From: Acorus gramineus
Lineage: Eukaryota; Streptophyta; Magnoliopsida; Acorales; Acoraceae
Reading direction: 5' to 3'
Length of the DNA stretch: 64,000 bases
NCBI GenBank assembly: GCA_030737835.1
Contig: CM060847.1
Span: 25,059,384-25,123,383, forward strand
Shown here: positions 59,001 to 64,000 of the stretch, in pieces
How positions within the stretch are numbered: position 1 is the first letter of the stretch
Layout of the letters: each line of letters opens with the position of its first letter
Translations under genes and position numbers: made by a program
The notes under the pieces: model-generated
The model's input: only the letters and a program-made list of their open reading frames with translations
Databases searched by the model: none
What the model was told of the DNA's origin: nothing

Positions 59001-61716
59001 GCTGCCTGCGCCCGAGGACAAGGCCTGCCACGGCTCGAGCACCTCCACCACCATCCGAAAGCCTCCAACGGCCTCCGACCACCTCCCACTGCCCCCGACG
59101 GCCACCCACCGCCTCCGACCACCACCCAACCCTAGATCCACCTCCCTAGCATACATCTATGCAAGAAAAGAGAAGAAAAAGATCTTACCAATGGAAGGGA
59201 GCGAAGTCCGGTTGCTCTCCGCGCGCCGAAACCTTTCCCAATGGTTCTCTTACGCCCCGATCTATCACGGCCCTCGAAATGGCCCGAAACGGAGGAGAGA
59301 GAGGGGAGGTCGGGGTGGCTAGAGTCGTCGGAATCGGGTTTTGAAGACACCGGAGTGTAGATCGGACTACACTTCCCGTGCTTTAGGTTTTCGATTTTGA
59401 GGGGTGTAGGGGGCTCAAACGGAAGAAAAACGGAGAAGGGGAGAGAGAGGGCTCGACGAGGAAGACGATGAACAGTAACTCGGGTTTTAGATCCCACTTA
59501 TTTATAGTGCGCGACTTAAAAACCCGGATACGCCCCGGAACTGCGAAATTTTTGCAAACGATGCCAGAATTCGATGAAATTTTCATGAGAGGTCAGAAAT
59601 GGCACCAGGACACCAAATATGCAGTTAGATTTCCAATCGGAGTCCTCTAACTCAAACGATAGCTAACAGTCCAAAAATAAGCGGTTCCGATCGAAAACCC
59701 TAAAAAATTTTAAAACTTCCAGGACGCTCTAACGGTTACCAGCAGGCTAAAAGTGACACATATATAACAACCTAACTCTTGCAACATGCAGTCCATTGTG
59801 CCATTGAAAATGTCAACTCGATAGTGATGCTCCAGAGTGACATTATCACGTTTAGTCCGAAAACGTTTATCACCATAGGGGACATTCATGTCAGGAACTT
59901 TAACTTCATTTTGCTCACAAAATAATATCACATTATGAAGAAAATTATCCCAACAATTTTCTCACAACTTCTGAATGAGAGCATTTGTAGTGGACACTAA
60001 ATTCATTGCATTCAATATGTCTTGGGTTTGATGTTGCAAGCATTGACAAAGAATATCTGTAATTCCTAGAACTTCTTTCATTAAATGTAATATAAATAGG
60101 AACTCAAATTTTCTCATCTTTCTGAAAGCAGCTTCGCCATCTCTACGTTGAGCTGATGTGGATGCATGATCGCTGATTTCAAGTAAAACATAGCAAGCTG
60201 CAGCATACATTTTTATAACACTGCAAACAAAAGAATAATGAGATGACCATCGAGTATCTCCAGGTCGTTGTAGTGTGCCAAGTTGATTAGCTCCTAAGCC
60301 TATCTCAATTTCGTCAAGATCAATCATATGCTGAATATAAACTTTTTAAGCATCACGTAATTGATCATTACACTTGGCAGAAGCACCAATAGTATTAACA
60401 ATGTAAACCAATTCATTGAAAAAATTATGTACTAATTTAACTTCTTTCGATGCTGCAACTATAGCTAATTGGAGTTTATGCGCAAAACAATGCACATAAT
60501 ATGCAAATGAGCATTCACTAAGAAATAAAGATTTTAATCCCTTCCATTCACCGCGCATATTACTTGCACCATCGTATCCTTTGCCTCGCATATTTTGAAT
60601 ACTTAGATTATGACGAGAGAGGACAACAGAAATCTTATTCTTCAAGGTGAGTGCAGTTGTGTCTTTAACATACACAAGATCTAAAAATCGTTCTCGCACA
60701 AACCCATTGTCGTCTACGAATCTCATTACTATAGCCATTTGCTCCCTTTTAGATTCATCTCTAGATTCATCAACAACAATGCAATATTTAGCATCCTCAA
60801 TTTCTTTACGAATTGCATTTTGCACCATAGTTGAGAAAATAGACAAAAGCTCTTTCTGAATCATAGGTGACATATACTTAGCATTTCCAGGGGCATTTTC
60901 TAGAACAACTCCATCGACTTCTTTATTGTATTGTGCAAGCACTTTTATCATTTCGATGAAGTTACCTCAATTTATCGAATCTGGGCATTCGTTGTGTCCT
61001 CAAAAAGTGATTGCTTGAAATGCACAATAGTGTAAAGCATCAATTGATGTCATAAGCCGCAATCGATTATCTGCGATTTGATTTGAAGTTTGTCGCTCTA
61101 TCACTTTCTCTATGTGTCCAGATTGTGCCATTAAATCCTTACAATTTCTTACGGCGACGTTGTGTGGAGAACAATGATCTTTTCCCACATGAGTCAAGAA
61201 TGCACAATTCTTTCCATTCACTTTCTTCTACTTGCGAAATCCTTCAATGGTAAATGTGGTTGATCAAAAACGCCCATTAAATGACTTATTAAAAACATAA
61301 CATGGCTAGCAAAATGCGGCATCCTTTGCGGGAGAATACTCCAACCATGAAGAAAACTTTTCAAACCAAGAATATTGAAACTTGCGATTATGTTCACCCG
61401 ATGCTGGATATTCTGAAAGCTTATGTTGATAAGGTCCTGCCTTAATGTAAGCTCGACGAATAATATCTTATTGATTTATCTGATATTCCCAAATTTGAGA
61501 ACGCAATCCTGGATCACGTTCTATAATTGGAAGAGGAGTATCAATTACATTTTCAGTTCTTGGACGTTTCGATGAAGGATTTTCAATGATTGGAGGTGGA
61601 TCAACATTAGAAGAAGAATTAGTATTGGCTTTGGAGTTGGAGCAATTTCCTTTAAAAGAAGAATCAATCGTTTTCATCTTGCTCATGATTTGACCTAAAT
61701 TTAAATTGTAAAACAT
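56038..61716 (-). pseudogene. hAT transposase (TTF zinc finger / DUF4371 / hATC type), disrupted
   Basis: Read leftwards from the ATG at 61716: a low-complexity N-terminus with an SSKRPR basic patch, a TTF-type zinc-finger region (AAFCLPCYVFNKSF around 61300), the DUF4371 part (CIVVDESRDESKREQMAIVMRF, 60785; KGYDGASNMRGEW, 60555; FAYYVHCFAHKLQL, 60490), PGDTRWSSHY (60250), and after the LTR insertion the C-terminal dimerisation domain with LVSTAATERSFSAMKLVKTR (56220). Damage: stops at about 61471, 61230, 60967, 60346 and 59960, plus the solo LTR at 56554-59769. The exon on the left of the insertion resumes exactly at the TSD. The family cuts and pastes DNA with an RNase H-like fold. This copy cannot encode an active enzyme. 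Confidence 0.88.
56554..59769 (-). mobile_element. Solo LTR (type 1 U3), TSD accta
   Basis: TSD accta is at 56549-56553 and 59770-59774. The left terminal base is C instead of T (CGTCACGCC), one mutated end base. Ends ...CACATATATAACA. The candidate LTR intron is 58250-59188 with a CpG-dense block at about 58350-59000. The 130-bp module is doubled (about 57590-57730 and 57770-57910), and two G-rich modules lie at about 57085-57245. It interrupts the hAT transposase gene. Confidence 0.95.
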
Positions 61717-62094
61717 AAATTAAAAAAAAAAATATGGAACAAAAGTTAATTCAAATATTAAAAAATTTAATATAACAAATAACAAGAGATCCACATTTCA
61801 AATTAACGAATCAATCATATGATAATAAACAAAAATTAAACAAAATAAAAAATAAACAAATAAAAAATTCACTAAAGAATTAAGAATTAATTATATAATA
61901 AATACGCTATATAAATACAATATATAAATAAATAAAAAAAACAAAATAAACAAAAAAAATACAATACGTGAGAAGAGACTAATATGCAGTTTCGGAGAGG
62001 ACGCATGAATTTGATGTTGCCGCCGCTGTGGGATATGGCGCTAGGAATAAACATGGGAATATAAGGAGGGGGTGAGGGTTTTTTGGGCATTTAT

Positions 62095-62286
62095 TTTGAT
62101 CATTGATGTACCATGTGGGGGAGTGGCCCACCTAAATTGTTTTGGGCTTTGTTTGGGGGCCTAAGCTGGGTAACGTGGGAATGTAAGGGGAGTGTTTGTT
62201 TGTTTTTTTTTTTTTTTGTCATTTAATTTGATTAGCCATGTGTGGGAGTGACCCACTTAAAAATTTTTGGTTTTGCTTGGGGGGCC
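62095..62286. repeat. Subterminal duplication in the hAT element
   Basis: Two diverged direct copies (about 62095-62162 and 62219-62286) share CATGTG.GGGAGTG.CCCAC..AAA and end in TTTG(C)TTGGGGGGCC. They lie between the transposase promoter region and the right terminus, where hAT elements usually have short repeated transposase-binding motifs. Confidence 0.65.
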
Positions 62287-62319
62287 TCGGTCTCAGCCGG
62301 CCCCCTCTCTCCGCCCCTG

Positions 62320-63152
62320 TACAAAAAGTGAGTATATTATTATTTTTTATTTAAAATAGGATAGATTGTAATTATGGTTGTAATTGGTGTTGAGTCTATC
62401 CTTTTCCTTTCCAATTCCATGTATTCCCACAAACCCACAAACTTCCCACACGACAGGTCTTGTCCAACTTTTCTTTGTGCATGGGCCATTAAATTGCACA
62501 TGTGGACTTAATCTCTGGTCTCTTTATTTGTTAGGGTATAAAAATATTGGTATTTTTTTATTAATTGTATTCTTATTGATTTTGATTAACTTAAATTTTT
62601 TTTTTTTTTATGAGAGAGAAAAAATATGACAACACAAGATTCATTTTGCATCTATAAATGAGGGTGCGGTTACACCCACCACCTTTTTTTTTATTATTTG
62701 GCCCACCTCCTCATGTACCAAAAAAATCACTTTTTTTTTTTTTTTGGAAAAAATGCATGTAACCCCCTTTAATCTGTCTAATATTCATATAATTCCCTAT
62801 GTTCTTGTAAAATCCAAATAACACCCTACAAATTCTGATTAAATCCAGATTAACCCTGAAGTTAGAAAATGGTTAACAAAATTAGAATATTCGGAGAATA
62901 TTCTACCCAATTAACTAAATATTGGTGAAGCAATTATATCCCTCATGTAAAAAATATACATAGACCCCTGTATATGACAACTTTTCCCATCTTCACAAAT
63001 AACCACCTTTTTCCTCTCGAAAAAAACATGCTGGACATGCATAGTCCATGTATAAATAGACCTAGAACACAATCTAGGAGAATATAAATTTGATAAATAT
63101 AAAACATTTTCATTGATATAAAAACATTGTTTACATGTACTAAAACATGAGT
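62320..63152. other. AT-rich intergenic sequence
   Basis: Homopolymer T and A runs, with no supported gene or element end before the LINE poly(A) tail. Confidence 0.45.
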
Positions 63153-64000
63153 TTTTTTTTTTTTGGAGGGTAAATAAAAGTTTTCTATTGATCTATAACC
63201 GGAGTAGTTACAAAGTTACAAAAAGATTTACAAAATTGATGAAAGCCCCACCTTTGAGTTTGCTACCCATTTGCTAGGAGGGAAGAGAAACTCTTCATCC
63301 CCATAAAGCTCAAGAGGAGAAAAGCACCCATCCTGCTAGTAAAAAATAGGCCTTGGACTATTTGCTTCTTCTGTATAGAGTGCCCACCCTGTCCAGTTGG
63401 ATCGCACTCTCCAATCCGTCCCAAACCTCTTCCAACGTAAGTAATTGCTCTCTGTCCTAGGTCCTCCAAGAGGCTAGGAGATCAGCCGGTTGATTCCCCT
63501 TTCTACATATGTGACTTGCTTTCCAATCAGATAAAAAAGAAAGGCAGTGACATACGTGATTTAAAGATCTGGTAGCTTGCCATGGAGGGTTTCCCTAACC
63601 ATTCATCCAAGTGATAGCAGTCAAAGAGTCCACTTCAATCCACAGTTTGGTCGCCCTTTGTCTCTGCGCTAGCAGCACACCTGCGAGTATCCCTTTCAGT
63701 TCAAGGATATTAATAGAGGCCCTATGGGATTGCGCCACCAGGTCACATTTGAAAACACCCCCGTGGTCTCGAAGAAGAACCCCGTAACCTGCCCTGTCCA
63801 AAGACAGTGCCCCATCAGAGTTTGATTTCAACCATCCAGGCTCTGGTGGTAGCCATTGTATCAGTTGAACAGAGGCCGTCTTCTAGATGATATGTACCCC
63901 CCACTCGTCCGCAATCATTTTCATCTTAGGAGTGAGGTCTTCCACTAGCTTCTTCCCTTGTAGCAAAATTTGAACAGTCTCCATGATCAACCTGCATAAA
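63153..64000 (-). pseudogene. 3' end of a LINE-like element with RNase H domain (RVT_3), poly(A) tail
   Basis: On the minus strand the frame runs in from the right edge through WLPPEPGWLKSNSDGALSLD, then GYGVLLRDHGGVFKC, ELKGILAGVLLA and KLWIEVDSLTAI, and reaches GNQPADLLA. These are the plant RNase H-like (RVT_3) motifs, with the first catalytic Asp in SDGA and later acidic residues in ELKG and EVDS. In-frame stops at about 63882 (HII*KT), 63596 (WMNG*) and 63468 mark it as decayed. A run of about 14 A on the minus strand at 63153-63166 fits the 3' tail of a LINE. The element body lies beyond the window. An RNase H domain fragment from another retroelement is a less likely alternative. Confidence 0.75.

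Larger units (their letters stand above)
55845..62319. mobile_element. hAT element (3.25 kb without its LTR insertion)
   Basis: The inverted ends CAGGGGCGGAG match perfectly over 11 bp (55845-55855 and 62309-62319). Between them lies a minus-strand hAT transposase gene. Flanking 8-mers cacttcaa and tacaaaaa agree at only 4 of 8, so the TSD has decayed or one boundary is slightly off. Removing the solo LTR (56554-59769) and one TSD leaves 3254 bp, a normal size for an autonomous hAT element. Confidence 0.82.

Noticed and set aside
58104..59156. Open frames up to 343 codons
   Set aside because: LTR GC-block artefact inside the solo LTR in the hAT element.

Overview
This is a piece of an angiosperm nuclear genome, probably a eudicot; I cannot name the species. 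It holds one host gene with conventional GT-AG introns, at the left edge. Nearly everything else is transposable elements (TEs) nested in one another.

Left to right. 1-3484: minus-strand ALA-interacting subunit (CDC50/LEM3 family) gene, seven coding exons, last exon cut off by the window edge. 4337-8594: small non-autonomous DNA elements (an inverted-repeat element, a hAT-type element with an 8-bp target-site duplication (TSD), and a Tourist-like MITE with TTA TSDs) around a truncated LTR. 9394-51643: one Mutator-like element (MULE) of about 8.9 kb, swollen to 42 kb by five insertions of one LTR-retrotransposon superfamily. The MULE carried two convergent genes, a plus-strand Ulp1-type cysteine-protease gene and a minus-strand FAR1/MuDR-type transposase gene. 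Both are broken by the insertions and by point mutations. 51661-52956: a second, non-autonomous MULE with related ends, inserted right beside the first. 54602-54819: a tRNA-type SINE. 55845-62319: a hAT element with a decayed TTF/DUF4371/hATC transposase, split by another solo LTR. 63153-64000: the 3' end of a LINE-like element with an RNase H domain and a poly(A) tail.

The LTR insertions belong to a Ty3/gypsy chromovirus, Tekay/Del-like by its C-terminal region. Eleven LTR copies are visible. Most are solo LTRs with exact or near-exact 5-bp TSDs, and two sites show LTR-in-LTR nesting. The only element with coding capacity (36864-50162) has a composite 5' end, LTR type A joined to LTR type B, and a decayed gag-pol. 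The LTRs are unusual. They carry a CpG-dense alternating purine/pyrimidine block of very variable length that sits between a conserved splice-donor-like and a conserved splice-acceptor-like site. They also carry tandem G-quadruplex-prone modules and, in one subtype, a dense cluster of W-box (TTGAC) cores.

Excising each insertion with one TSD copy restores a readable order of host-element exons, which gives a relative chronology: MULE and hAT first, LTR insertions next, LTR-in-LTR insertions last.
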